The notes beneath the pieces are model-generated. The model made no database searches, was not told where the DNA came from, and saw nothing but the letters and a program-made list of their open reading frames with translations. The translations under genes and the position numbers were made by a program. Positions 8,483 through 16,360 of a stretch of DNA of 27,883 nucleotides are shown in pieces. Source of the stretch: Teretinema sp964641135. GTDB taxonomy: Bacteria > Spirochaetota > Spirochaetia > Treponematales > Treponemataceae. The stretch is taken from the NCBI GenBank assembly GCA_964641135.1, contig CAZXJV010000034.1, positions 1 to 27,883 on the forward strand, in the 5' to 3' direction. Within the stretch, counting starts at the first letter, position 1. Every line of letters starts with the position of its first letter.

Positions 8483-9769
8483 TCACAGCTGTTCGTCATA
8501 TGAAAGGGGTTCGGCATTATTTTTTCTTCGCAGGTAATCAGCTATCATGCGCAGCGCCCGCCGCGATGTTTCTCCGTCAACCTCGATGGTTTCCTGAAAG
8601 ATTGACGCCGGTAGTTCAAGAAGTTCGCAGTCAGTAAGTGTTAGCGCTGTCGCGGTTCGGGATCCGCCTATCAAACTGGAAAACTCGCCGAAGATACGGC
8701 CCTGTCCCGCTTCAAACACCTGGTTCGGCATACGGATGGATACGTGTCCGCTCCACACATAAAACAGCGAGGTAGAATCATCTCCGATCGCAAACAGGAC
8801 GGTGTTGGCCGGAACACGGCGCATAAAACGCGTGTGAAATATCAACGGATACTGGAAGAAGATACGCCGCAGCTGTTTAAACGGATCAGGATCATCATAG
8901 GCAGGCAGCAGATACAGCTGGGCAAGTACAAAGCTGTCCAGAAACTGGCTGATGTAAATAAATTGGGCAAAGAACAGGAAAAGAAAAAAGAATACATACA
9001 CTTCCAGCAGGAGAACAATTACGTTGCTGAGAATGCCGTAGACCAGGTTGTAACGCGACATGTTGATGAAGGTTCTGAACAGGGCTTGTATCACTGCCAG
9101 GGCGATGGTGCAGGAAAGTGCAGCAGAAATACAGCTTGCTGTACGCGGCCGTGTCCGGGGTGTTAAAAGATATACAAGAAACAGAAAGACACAGATGATG
9201 GCCAGCGGAACAAAACGGAACAGGTTTTTTATCAGGGAGGAAACAAACGGTGAAAGCAGTTGACGGGACAGATCTGAGGCAAAAAACGCGTTACCGGCAG
9301 AAACCAGCAGGGTCATAATGACGATCAGAATGACCAGAAGCGCCTCTCCTGCGATTACAACCAGGTTTTCCTTTATAGGCTTGCCTTTTCCGCGTTTCCG
9401 CCAGATTATTCTGACCCCATGCTGGATGCTTGCAAAGAAGCGCCTGGCCATCCAGAAGATGGAAATACCGATAATGACTTCAAAAATACCGATCGTCTTG
9501 AAGGCCATCACTGACTCGAAATAGGGCCTGATGTCAAAAGAGGCGCTGAACACCTCATTGGTTTGCAGCAGGTTCATCAAGTAGTCCGGTGATGCATTAA
9601 AAAAACGCAACAGTATGACCAACACCATAAGCAATACCGGCAGGGCGGACAGCAGAAAGCTGTAAGCCCCGGCTGAGGCATAGGTAAACAGGTCATTAGC
9701 CATAAAGGCATTCCAGGCAATATACAGCCTTTGAAGCATGCTTATTGTATGATTGGTTTTGCGGCCCAT
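8483..9769 (-). CDS. YihY/BrkB-family membrane protein with C-terminal cyclic-nucleotide-binding domain
   Basis: The 428-residue protein has a YihY/BrkB (formerly RNase BN) membrane domain of about six hydrophobic helices in residues 30-300, with the family's early FTYASAGAYSFLLSALPVLL segment. Residues about 320-415 form a cNMP/Crp-type sensory domain: FMRRVPANTVLFAIGD, LFYVWSGHVSIR, GQGRIFGEFSSLIGGSRTATA. The start at 9769 is preferred because TATACT (9777-9782, minus) lies seven bases before it. A longer reading from an ATG at 9925 would run through the dapA promoter region and has no ribosome site. The membrane domain is usually a transporter-like protein of unsettled function. The fused sensor suggests its activity is set by a nucleotide or other small ligand (inference). 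It is followed by glmS. Confidence 0.85.
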   Translation of the reverse strand: MGRKTNHTISMLQRLYIAWNAFMANDLFTYASAGAYSFLLSALPVLLMVLVILLRFFNASPDYLMNLLQTNEVFSASFDIRPYFESVMAFKTIGIFEVIIGISIFWMARRFFASIQHGVRIIWRKRGKGKPIKENLVVIAGEALLVILIVIMTLLVSAGNAFFASDLSRQLLSPFVSSLIKNLFRFVPLAIICVFLFLVYLLTPRTRPRTASCISAALSCTIALAVIQALFRTFINMSRYNLVYGILSNVIVLLLEVYVFFFLFLFFAQFIYISQFLDSFVLAQLYLLPAYDDPDPFKQLRRIFFQYPLIFHTRFMRRVPANTVLFAIGDDSTSLFYVWSGHVSIRMPNQVFEAGQGRIFGEFSSLIGGSRTATALTLTDCELLELPASIFQETIEVDGETSRRALRMIADYLRRKNNAEPLSYDEQL

Positions 9770-9882
9770 CAGGGCCAGTATATCCTGATTCGCAAGGCTC
9801 AGGGAAGCGGTGAACTCCGTTCTCCCTGATGATAGCCGGGTGGTTCCTTCAGTATGTACCTTCCCTGACAGTTTGCCCCCTT

Positions 9883-9923
9883 GCAATTTTGTATATTTAT
9901 GTAATAAACTGGTATAAAATTGC
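9883..9923. promoter_or_regulatory. Inverted repeat overlapping the putative dapA promoter
   Basis: GCAATTTT (9883-9890) and AAAATTGC (9916-9923) are perfect inverted copies around 25 AT-rich bases. The right arm overlaps TATAAAAT (9913-9920), the best -10 candidate for dapA, so a bound regulator could block dapA-asd-lysA transcription. No known riboswitch fold was recognised in the roughly 60-base leader. Confidence 0.4.
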
Positions 9924-9984
9924 ATGGACAGAAATGGTACTTCGGCGCGTGAATACCCTGCCTGTCCGACATAAGGAGACGCGA

Positions 9985-10875
9985 ATGACTACACTGCGCG
10001 GAGCTTTTACCGCTCTGATCACCCCCATGAACGCTGACGAGTCCGTTGATTTTGATGGATTCCGCCGTCTGGTCCGGTATCAGCTGGAAAACGGTATCTC
10101 CGGACTGCTCACCCTCGGTACCACCGGTGAAACACCGACCCTGACCGAAGATGAGGAGGTCAAGCTGATCGAGATCACCATGGCCGAGGCCGGTGGTAAG
10201 GTTCCGGTTATCATCGGAGCGGGCAGCAATTCTACACAGGATGCTGTCAAGTATGTCAAACGCGCCAAACAGATGGGAGCCGACTATGCACTGGTCGTGA
10301 CTCCCTACTATAACAAGCCAACTGATGAGGGTGTGTATCGACACTTTGCCGCCTGCGCAGAAGTCGGTATACCCATCATTGTCTATAATATTGCCGGCCG
10401 GACCGGAAAGAACATATCCACACCGCTTTTAACCCGGATTGCGACCGGTCTGCCCAATATTGCAGGTGTCAAGGAGGCTTCCGGTGACATGGCCCAGATG
10501 ATGGATGTAATTGCGGCCATCCTGCCGGTTCGTCCTGATTTTACGGTTCTTTCCGGAGATGATGCTTTGACCCTGCCTTTGGCAGCGCTTGGCGGACACG
10601 GGGTTATTTCTGTGCTGTCGAATATCGCTCCCCGCGAAATGACCGAACTGGCCATGGCTGCGGTTACCGGCGATATGACTAAAGCCCGCGAGTTGCACTA
10701 TCGGCTCATGCCGGCCTTCCGTGCGGCCTTCATCGAAACCAATCCGGTACCGCTTAAGGCTGCCATGAACATGAAGGGCCTGCCTGCAGGTACGCTCAGA
10801 TTGCCGATGTGCCCATTGATGCCGGAAAACGAACCAAAAGTCAAATCCGCCTTTCAGGCTGCCGGTCTTATATAA
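9985..10875 (+). CDS. dapA: 4-hydroxy-tetrahydrodipicolinate synthase
   Basis: DapA condenses pyruvate with aspartate semialdehyde, the first step of the lysine/diaminopimelate branch. The 296-residue TIM-barrel protein has TLGTTGETPTL (pyruvate site), VTPYYNKP, Tyr134 in IIVYNIAGRTG and the Schiff-base Lys163 in GVKEASGD. The length is normal. AGGAG lies just upstream of the ATG at 9985, which decides the start over longer in-frame readings. It heads a lysine operon: asd follows after 28 bases, then lysA with an ATGA overlap. An inverted repeat overlaps its likely promoter. Confidence 0.96.
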   Translation: MTTLRGAFTALITPMNADESVDFDGFRRLVRYQLENGISGLLTLGTTGETPTLTEDEEVKLIEITMAEAGGKVPVIIGAGSNSTQDAVKYVKRAKQMGADYALVVTPYYNKPTDEGVYRHFAACAEVGIPIIVYNIAGRTGKNISTPLLTRIATGLPNIAGVKEASGDMAQMMDVIAAILPVRPDFTVLSGDDALTLPLAALGGHGVISVLSNIAPREMTELAMAAVTGDMTKARELHYRLMPAFRAAFIETNPVPLKAAMNMKGLPAGTLRLPMCPLMPENEPKVKSAFQAAGLI

Positions 10876-10903
10876 CGGTCAAGAAAACAGGAGACACAGA
10901 TAC

Positions 10904-11995
10904 ATGAACAAGAAGATACCCGTTGGAATCCTCGGTGCTACCGGTGCCGTTGGACAGAACTACATCCACCTTTTGCAGGATCACCCCTGGTTTGAGGTAT
11001 CCTGGCTTGCCGCCAGCCCCCGTTCTGCCGGTAAAACCTACCGCGAGGTCGTTGAAAGCCGCTGGCTTCTTGGCGCGAACATCCCCGAAGCAGTCCGGGA
11101 TCTCGTTATTGCAGATGCCAATGAACCTGCCACCGCCGTCGGCAAATGCCGCTTTGTTTTCAGCGCCCTTGAGCTTGATTCAAAAGATGAAATCAAGGCT
11201 CTGGAAAATGCCTATGCTGCTCTCGGTATCCCGGTTGTTTCCAATGCCAGTGCCCACCGGTGGACCGACAATGTTCCGATGCTTATTCCGGAGATTAATC
11301 CGGATCATATCGAGGTGATCAACGCACAGCGAAAGGCCCACGGCTGGGAGACGGGCTTCGTGGCTGTCAAGCCTAATTGCTCGCTTCAGAGTTATATGAC
11401 CCCGGTGTGGGCTTTGATACAGGCGGGTTACGAGGTCAAGCGGATGTTTGTAACAACCCTTCAGGCTGTTTCAGGTGCCGGTTATCCGGGCGTACCGAGT
11501 CTTGATATGATAGACAACATTGTGCCTTTCATTGGCGGTGAAGAAGAAAAAAGCGAAAAAGAGCCGCTCAAGATTTTCGGAACCCTGCAGGATGGAAAGA
11601 TTGTAAATGCTGCCGGCCCCCTGGTTGCTGCACATTGCAACCGCGTCCCCGTCATTAACGGCCATACTGCCTGTGTAAGCCTTGAATTCGGTGAGCGTAA
11701 ACCCGCTCTTGAAGAAATTGAGCGTATATGGACTGAATTCAGGGCACTGCCGCAGGAAATGGGTTTGCCCTTTGCACCCAGGCAACCGATTATCGTGCGC
11801 AAGGAGGCAAACCGTCCCCAGCCCCGCCGCGACCGTGACGAGGATAAGGGTATGGCTGTATCTGTGGGCCGCCTTCGCCCCTGTCCACTGTTTGATGTAC
11901 GCTTTGTCGGCCTTTCGCACAATACGGTGCGCGGAGCAGCAGGCGGCGGAATTTTGAATGCGGAGCTCCTGGCCGCAAAGGGGTATTTTGAATGA
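10904..11995 (+). CDS. asd: Aspartate-semialdehyde dehydrogenase (archaeal/fungal-type)
   Basis: Asd reduces aspartyl phosphate to aspartate semialdehyde with NADPH, supplying DapA. The 363-residue protein has the dinucleotide motif GILGATGAVGQ at 8-18, the active-site Cys159 in KPNCSLQSY, and the likely catalytic His254 in NRVPVINGHT. The PNCS form and GGEEEKSEKEPLKI segment place it with the archaeal/fungal branch of the family rather than the enterobacterial branch. AGGAGA precedes the ATG. The stop overlaps the lysA start (ATGA), so the two are translationally coupled. No aspartokinase gene is in the window. Confidence 0.95.
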   Translation: MNKKIPVGILGATGAVGQNYIHLLQDHPWFEVSWLAASPRSAGKTYREVVESRWLLGANIPEAVRDLVIADANEPATAVGKCRFVFSALELDSKDEIKALENAYAALGIPVVSNASAHRWTDNVPMLIPEINPDHIEVINAQRKAHGWETGFVAVKPNCSLQSYMTPVWALIQAGYEVKRMFVTTLQAVSGAGYPGVPSLDMIDNIVPFIGGEEEKSEKEPLKIFGTLQDGKIVNAAGPLVAAHCNRVPVINGHTACVSLEFGERKPALEEIERIWTEFRALPQEMGLPFAPRQPIIVRKEANRPQPRRDRDEDKGMAVSVGRLRPCPLFDVRFVGLSHNTVRGAAGGGILNAELLAAKGYFE

Positions 11996-13260
11996 ACCGT
12001 AGAACCTTTCCCTTGGACAAGGCCAACCTCGAGCGACTTGTGTGCGAATACCCGACACCCTTTCATCTGTATGATGAAGCAGCAATCAGGGATCATGCCA
12101 GGCGTTTTATGAAAGCCTTCGGTCGTTTCCCCGGTTTCCGGGAATACTTTGCGGTAAAGGCCTGTCCGAATCCCTATTTGCTGAAAATCCTTGCCAGTGA
12201 AGGACTTGGTGCAGACTGTTCGAGTATGGCAGAGTTGATCCTTGCACAGAAGGCCGGCCTGACCGGTGAAATGGTGATGTTTACCAGTAACGAAACCCCC
12301 GAGCAGGAATATATCTATGCCAACCTGATGCATGCGGTTATCAATCTGGATGACATCACCCATATCGATTATCTGGATACGGCCCTCGGCGGTCTGCCGG
12401 AGCTGATATGCTTCCGGTACAATCCGGGGCCCCTGAAAGACGGCAACGCATTGATCGGTAAACCCGAAGAAGCCAAATACGGTTTGACCCGTGAGCAGAT
12501 TTTTGAAGCCTATGCCGAGTGTAAGGCCCGCGGAGCCCAGCGTTTTGGACTGCATACAATGGTTGCCTCAAACGAACTGAATCCCGACTATTTTATCGAA
12601 ACCGCCGAAATTCTGTTCCGGCTGGCTGCAGAATTAAAAGAAAAAACCGGTGTTGCGGTTGAATTTATCAATCTGGGCGGTGGCATCGGCATTCCCTACC
12701 GGCCTGATCAGAAGGCGGTGGACTACGATTATATCGCTGACGGCATCGAAAGGCAGGTTGCATCCATTCTGAAACCTGCAGGCCTCGGTTCTGTACGGCT
12801 GTGCTTTGAAAGCGGACGGCCTTTTACCGGTCCGTACGGCTGGCTGGTAACACGGGCTATCCATGAAAAACACACCTACCGGGATTATATCGGTGTTGAT
12901 GCCTGTATGGCAGACCTTATGCGGCCCGGTATGTATGGAGCCTGGCATCATATCAGTGTTGCCGGGAAGGAAGATGCCCCGGTTGTAAAAACCTATGACG
13001 TTGTCGGCTCCTTGTGCGAAAACAACGACAAATTTGCAGTTCAACGAGAGCTTCCTGAAATCGAGCGGGGTGACCTGGTAATCATTCATGATGCCGGGGC
13101 ACACGGAAGGGCAATGGGATTCAATTACAACGGTAAACTTCGTTCCGGCGAATTGTTGCTGCGTCAGGACGGAACGGTTGTCGAGATCCGCCGCCGCGAA
13201 ACGCTGGATGACTATTTTGCGACACTGGATTTCAAGAAGCTGACATCGTTCAAGGCGTGA
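11992..13260 (+). CDS. lysA: Diaminopimelate decarboxylase-family PLP enzyme
   Basis: This 422-residue protein has the alanine-racemase-fold PLP decarboxylase pattern. The PLP lysine is Lys56 in YFAVKACPNP, INLGGGIGIPY binds phosphate, and GSLCENNDKF supplies the Cys/Glu pair from the partner subunit. Two places differ from textbook LysA: FESGRPF where EPGR is usual, and HDAGAHGRAMGFNYNGKLRS where DAGAY is usual. This subtype is seen in other bacteria annotated as LysA and also recalls decarboxylases acting on other basic amino acids. Context (dapA-asd-lysA) strongly favours meso-diaminopimelate to lysine. It is the last gene of the operon, with a strong terminator after it. Confidence 0.88.
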   Translation: MNRRTFPLDKANLERLVCEYPTPFHLYDEAAIRDHARRFMKAFGRFPGFREYFAVKACPNPYLLKILASEGLGADCSSMAELILAQKAGLTGEMVMFTSNETPEQEYIYANLMHAVINLDDITHIDYLDTALGGLPELICFRYNPGPLKDGNALIGKPEEAKYGLTREQIFEAYAECKARGAQRFGLHTMVASNELNPDYFIETAEILFRLAAELKEKTGVAVEFINLGGGIGIPYRPDQKAVDYDYIADGIERQVASILKPAGLGSVRLCFESGRPFTGPYGWLVTRAIHEKHTYRDYIGVDACMADLMRPGMYGAWHHISVAGKEDAPVVKTYDVVGSLCENNDKFAVQRELPEIERGDLVIIHDAGAHGRAMGFNYNGKLRSGELLLRQDGTVVEIRRRETLDDYFATLDFKKLTSFKA

Positions 13261-13266
13261 CCCTGC

Positions 13267-13299
13267 AAGACCGGCCGATACCCTGGCCGGTCTTTTTTT
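13267..13299 (+). terminator. Rho-independent terminator of dapA-asd-lysA
   Basis: AAGACCGGCC (13267-13276) and GGCCGGTCTT (13285-13294) form a perfect 10-bp stem with an 8-base loop, followed by a T tract to 13299. It begins seven bases after the lysA stop. Confidence 0.93.
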
Positions 13300-13351
13300 A
13301 CGTAAAAAAACGCTCATTCAGGCATTTTACCATTCTCTTTTTACGTGGCGT

Positions 13352-13363
13352 GAAAACGTTTTC
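13352..13363. promoter_or_regulatory. LacI/cre-like operator upstream of the amylase
   Basis: GAAAACGTTTTC is a perfect 12-bp palindrome with the central CG typical of LacI-family operators and catabolite-response elements. It lies 66 bases upstream of the likely amylase -35 box. A carbohydrate-responsive LacI-type regulator is the simplest reading. The regulator itself is not in the window. Confidence 0.55.
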
Positions 13364-13429
13364 GCAGAAAAAGATAAAAAAAAGGTAAAATTTAACCGGT
13401 TTACTCCCGGTTTCAGACGCAGTTCAGAA

Positions 13430-13457
13430 TTGACTTCCTGATAATCTGTTGTAGCAT
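13430..13457 (+). promoter_or_regulatory. Putative amylase promoter
   Basis: TTGACT (13430-13435), a 16-base spacer and TAGCAT (13452-13457). The expected start is near 13464. The strong AGGAGGA ribosome site is at 13464-13470, just before the ATG at 13475, so the leader would be very short. Confidence 0.5.
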
Positions 13458-13474
13458 GAGTACAGGAGGAGTCT

Positions 13475-14785
13475 ATGAAAAAATATCTGTGGCTGATTGC
13501 TGGCTTGTTCTTGCTGTTTTCGTGTTCCAACAATGCGATTGATACCGCAAACGCCGATTTTGCTGTAACGGGCGAAACCTCGCGTGCCTATGGTGGAAGC
13601 ACCACGGTAACCGATGTATTGCTGCAGGGTTTCCACTGGACCAGCTGGCAGTATGGAACCTGGAATATTATCCGTAATAACGCAACCGCGATAAAAAACG
13701 GTGGCTTCACAATGGTCTGGCTGCCGCCGGCTTCACGGGCTGCCGACAATACCGGCTATCTGCCCAATGAATGGCGCAACTACAATTCAAAGCACGGAAC
13801 CGCCTCCCAGCTTCAGGCAGCATTGAATGCCTTGAATAATGCCGGTGTAAAACCGATTGGTGATATAGTTATCAATCATCGGGTAGGTACCACTAACTGG
13901 GCAGATTTTACAAACCCGGCTTTCTCGGACAACCGTGCAGCTGTTACCCGCAACGATGAATGGGGCCAGGGAACCGGTGCCTGGGATACAGGAACTAATT
14001 ATAATGCCGGCCGGGATCTTGATCATACCAATTCAAATGTACGATCAACAATCTCCAGCTGGATGAACCAGATGAAGAGTATGGGCTACAAAGGCTGGCG
14101 CTATGACTACGTTCATGGTTTTTCCGGCAGCTATATCGGAACCTATAATGATGCTACCAAACCGTACTTCTCTGTTGGTGAGCTGTGGCCTGATATCGTA
14201 GGCGATTATTATGCTTCCGGCAACAACGTTAATTATCATCGTCAACGCCTTATGGACTGGATCAATGCAACAGGAAACAAATCTGCCGCCTTTGACTTCA
14301 CTACCAAGTGGCAGTTAAGCCTTGCAGTTTCACGCAACGAGTACTGGCGCATGCGCGATCCGAATGGCAAGGCTATCGGTGCCATTGGCTGGTGGCCGCA
14401 GATGAGTGTTACCTTCCTTGACAACCATGATACCGGTCCTTCAACCGGCGGTGGCGGACAGAATCACTGGCCATTCCCGTCTAATAAGGTTGAAGAAGGC
14501 TATGCCTATATCCTGACCCATCCTGGAACCCCGACTGTATACTGGCCCCACTATTTTGACTGGGGAACCGGGCTGCAGGGCAAGATCCGCACACTTATTG
14601 CTATTCGCAAGGAAAAAGGCGTGCGCTCTACCAGTTCTTTGAGCATTCAGCGTTCGGAAACCGGCCTGTATGCAGCAATCATTAACGGCAATGTTGCCAT
14701 GAAAATGGGTCCGAACAGCTGGTCCCCGGGATCAGGCTGGACATTGCGGACAAGCGGCACCAACTGGGCCGTATGGACCAAGTAA
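13475..14785 (+). CDS. Lipoprotein alpha-amylase, GH13, plant-type
   Basis: This endo-acting starch hydrolase has 436 residues. The signal peptide ends in LLFS followed by Cys17, a lipobox, so the mature enzyme should be lipid-anchored in the envelope or on the surface. The four GH13 regions are present: GDIVINH, GWRYD with nucleophile Asp211, GELW with acid/base Glu236, and FLDNHD with Asp319. The short barrel, the order of motifs and the C-terminal beta domain (LYAAIINGNVAMKMGPNSW to the end) resemble plant-type amylases with an Alpha-amyl_C2 domain, GH13 subfamily 6. It is a single-gene unit with its own promoter, LacI-like operator and terminator, which suggests induction by starch or maltodextrin. 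Confidence 0.95.
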   Translation: MKKYLWLIAGLFLLFSCSNNAIDTANADFAVTGETSRAYGGSTTVTDVLLQGFHWTSWQYGTWNIIRNNATAIKNGGFTMVWLPPASRAADNTGYLPNEWRNYNSKHGTASQLQAALNALNNAGVKPIGDIVINHRVGTTNWADFTNPAFSDNRAAVTRNDEWGQGTGAWDTGTNYNAGRDLDHTNSNVRSTISSWMNQMKSMGYKGWRYDYVHGFSGSYIGTYNDATKPYFSVGELWPDIVGDYYASGNNVNYHRQRLMDWINATGNKSAAFDFTTKWQLSLAVSRNEYWRMRDPNGKAIGAIGWWPQMSVTFLDNHDTGPSTGGGGQNHWPFPSNKVEEGYAYILTHPGTPTVYWPHYFDWGTGLQGKIRTLIAIRKEKGVRSTSSLSIQRSETGLYAAIINGNVAMKMGPNSWSPGSGWTLRTSGTNWAVWTK

Positions 14786-14812
14786 TCGATACAGATACGT
14801 CTGTATTGAGAC

Positions 14813-14843
14813 CCGGAAACAGGGAGGCTGACCCTGTTTCCGG
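14813..14843 (+). repeat. Hairpin downstream of the amylase
   Basis: CCGGAAACAGGG and CCCTGTTTCCGG form a perfect 12-bp stem with a 7-base loop. No T tract follows directly. A smaller palindrome (ATACAGA-TACG-TCTGTAT, 14790-14807) lies just before it. They may protect the 3' end of the amylase mRNA or add to termination. Confidence 0.6.
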
Positions 14844-14859
14844 ATAGAGGAAAAAAGGG

Positions 14860-14892
14860 CGCGGATACCAACAGGTATCCGCGTTTTTTTTT
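14860..14892 (+). terminator. Terminator of the amylase gene, probably bidirectional
   Basis: CGCGGATACC and GGTATCCGCG form a perfect 10-bp stem with a 4-base loop, followed by nine T. On the other strand the same stem is followed by CCCTTTTTT, so it can also end murD transcription from the right. Confidence 0.93.
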
Positions 14893-14938
14893 GATGTTGT
14901 CCCGGGATTTCAATAAAACAACAATATTGATAGCACTA

Positions 14939-16360
14939 TCAGCGGGTAACCAGATTCTTGAACTGATTTCCCCGATCAAATTCATTTTTAAACATTCCGA
15001 AACTTGTAGCTCCCGGAGAAAAAAGGACTGTATCGCCGGATTGTGCAAAAATACGGGCTTTATCAATCAGTTCTGTCAGGGTGCTATATGGGCCATGCCA
15101 CGGGATTCCGGCATCTTTCAGCATTGGTATCAGTTTGTCAGTGCCGGTGCCGGCAAGCAGGAGCAGTTCTTTTGCCTTTCCTGCAACCGCGACGAGCGGG
15201 CGAAAGTCCAGTTCCTTGTCGGTGCCGCCTGACAACAGGATAACCGGTCCGCTAAAGGCTGTAAGGGCAGCGGCTGCGGCCTCGGGAATGGTGGCTGCAG
15301 TATCGTTAAACCAGCGTACACCGTTTTTTTCATGGAAGAATTCCAGTCTGTGTTGTATCCCGGGATAGCGTGCCAGGGCGTCTGTTGTTTGTGCCGGATC
15401 GCAACCATATAAAACCATTGCCTGGGCAGCATTCAGAAGGTTCTGTCGCATATGAGCACCCGGAACAGACACAGATTCCGGAAGAATTTGAACCGGTTTT
15501 GTGTGATTGTCAGCAGTTCCAGATATCCACGGATTCATCCATCCTGATCCGTCCTCCGTCAACCATGCTCCTGGCCGACCGGCAGGCAGTTTCCTGGTAC
15601 TGTACCATCGAACCCGACCACGGGTTTCAGCAGCGAACACAGGTCCCCATTCATCATCGCTATTACACAGGGTCCATGTATCTGCTTCCTGATCTGCGTA
15701 CAAGAGTTTTTTATCAGCTACGTATGGTTCCATCCCTCCGTACCAGTTCTGGTGATCAGGCATGATAGGGGTCAGAATTGCGATACGGGGTTTTAATAAA
15801 CCCCGGCCGCGCAGGTCGGCAAGCTGCCAGCTGGAAAGTTCAAGGACCACAGGTGTATCATCCTTCAGTTCGTGCAGAAAGGACAAGGGACTCACAGTAA
15901 TATTTCCCCCAAGTCGGGCCGGTACACCAAGAGCCGTCAGCCCCCAGTGCAGGGCGCTGACAGTGGAGCTTTTTCCCTTGCTGCCGGTTACCGCCAAAAC
16001 GGGAGAGCGATTAAATCGCAAAAAAACCGATACATCGCTTTCTATACTTTTTGCGGCGGCCAAATACGGGTTCCCCTGCAATTTGACACCGGGGTTCTTG
16101 ATAACAAGGTCTGCAGACTCAAAGTCCTGTATATCATGTGTGCCCAGAACAAAACGGATACCGGAAATATCCGAGAGTGCTTCAATGCTGGGGGCCAGAT
16201 CGGTGGCTGATTTCATGTCGGTAATTGTTATGCGGGCGCCATGAGAGGCAAAAAAACGGGCAGTCGCAAGTCCGCCGCCGTTAAGCCCGAGACCCATAAT
16301 AGTTACCTTTAAACCTGATATGTCGGCAAGGGTTGTAAATGGCGGATTGTTAAAACTCAA
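14939..16360 (-). CDS. murD: UDP-N-acetylmuramoylalanine-D-glutamate ligase
   Basis: MurD adds D-glutamate to UDP-MurNAc-L-Ala in the cytoplasm. Visible motifs are an N-terminal GLGLNGGGLA nucleotide-like loop, the ATP loop VTGSKGKSS, GGNITVSPL, LELSSWQL, the C-terminal NDTAATIPEAA (in place of NDSKATN) and FSPGATSFGMFKNEFDRG. I chose the TTG at 16360 because AAGGAG lies seven bases upstream. An ATG at 16381 adds seven residues but has no ribosome site. Either start overlaps the end of the upstream unknown gene, so the two are one operon. A shared terminator with the amylase follows the stop. Confidence 0.93.
   Translation of the reverse strand: MSFNNPPFTTLADISGLKVTIMGLGLNGGGLATARFFASHGARITITDMKSATDLAPSIEALSDISGIRFVLGTHDIQDFESADLVIKNPGVKLQGNPYLAAAKSIESDVSVFLRFNRSPVLAVTGSKGKSSTVSALHWGLTALGVPARLGGNITVSPLSFLHELKDDTPVVLELSSWQLADLRGRGLLKPRIAILTPIMPDHQNWYGGMEPYVADKKLLYADQEADTWTLCNSDDEWGPVFAAETRGRVRWYSTRKLPAGRPGAWLTEDGSGWMNPWISGTADNHTKPVQILPESVSVPGAHMRQNLLNAAQAMVLYGCDPAQTTDALARYPGIQHRLEFFHEKNGVRWFNDTAATIPEAAAAALTAFSGPVILLSGGTDKELDFRPLVAVAGKAKELLLLAGTGTDKLIPMLKDAGIPWHGPYSTLTELIDKARIFAQSGDTVLFSPGATSFGMFKNEFDRGNQFKNLVTR

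Noticed and set aside
9770..9925. N-terminal extension of the BrkB-like protein
   Set aside because: The extra residues are polar and low in pattern, have no start signal and would run through the dapA promoter repeat.
11482..12555. Long reverse-strand frame of 357 codons across asd and lysA
   Set aside because: Both genes on the plus strand have full catalytic motifs; the reverse frame is a shadow caused by codon bias.
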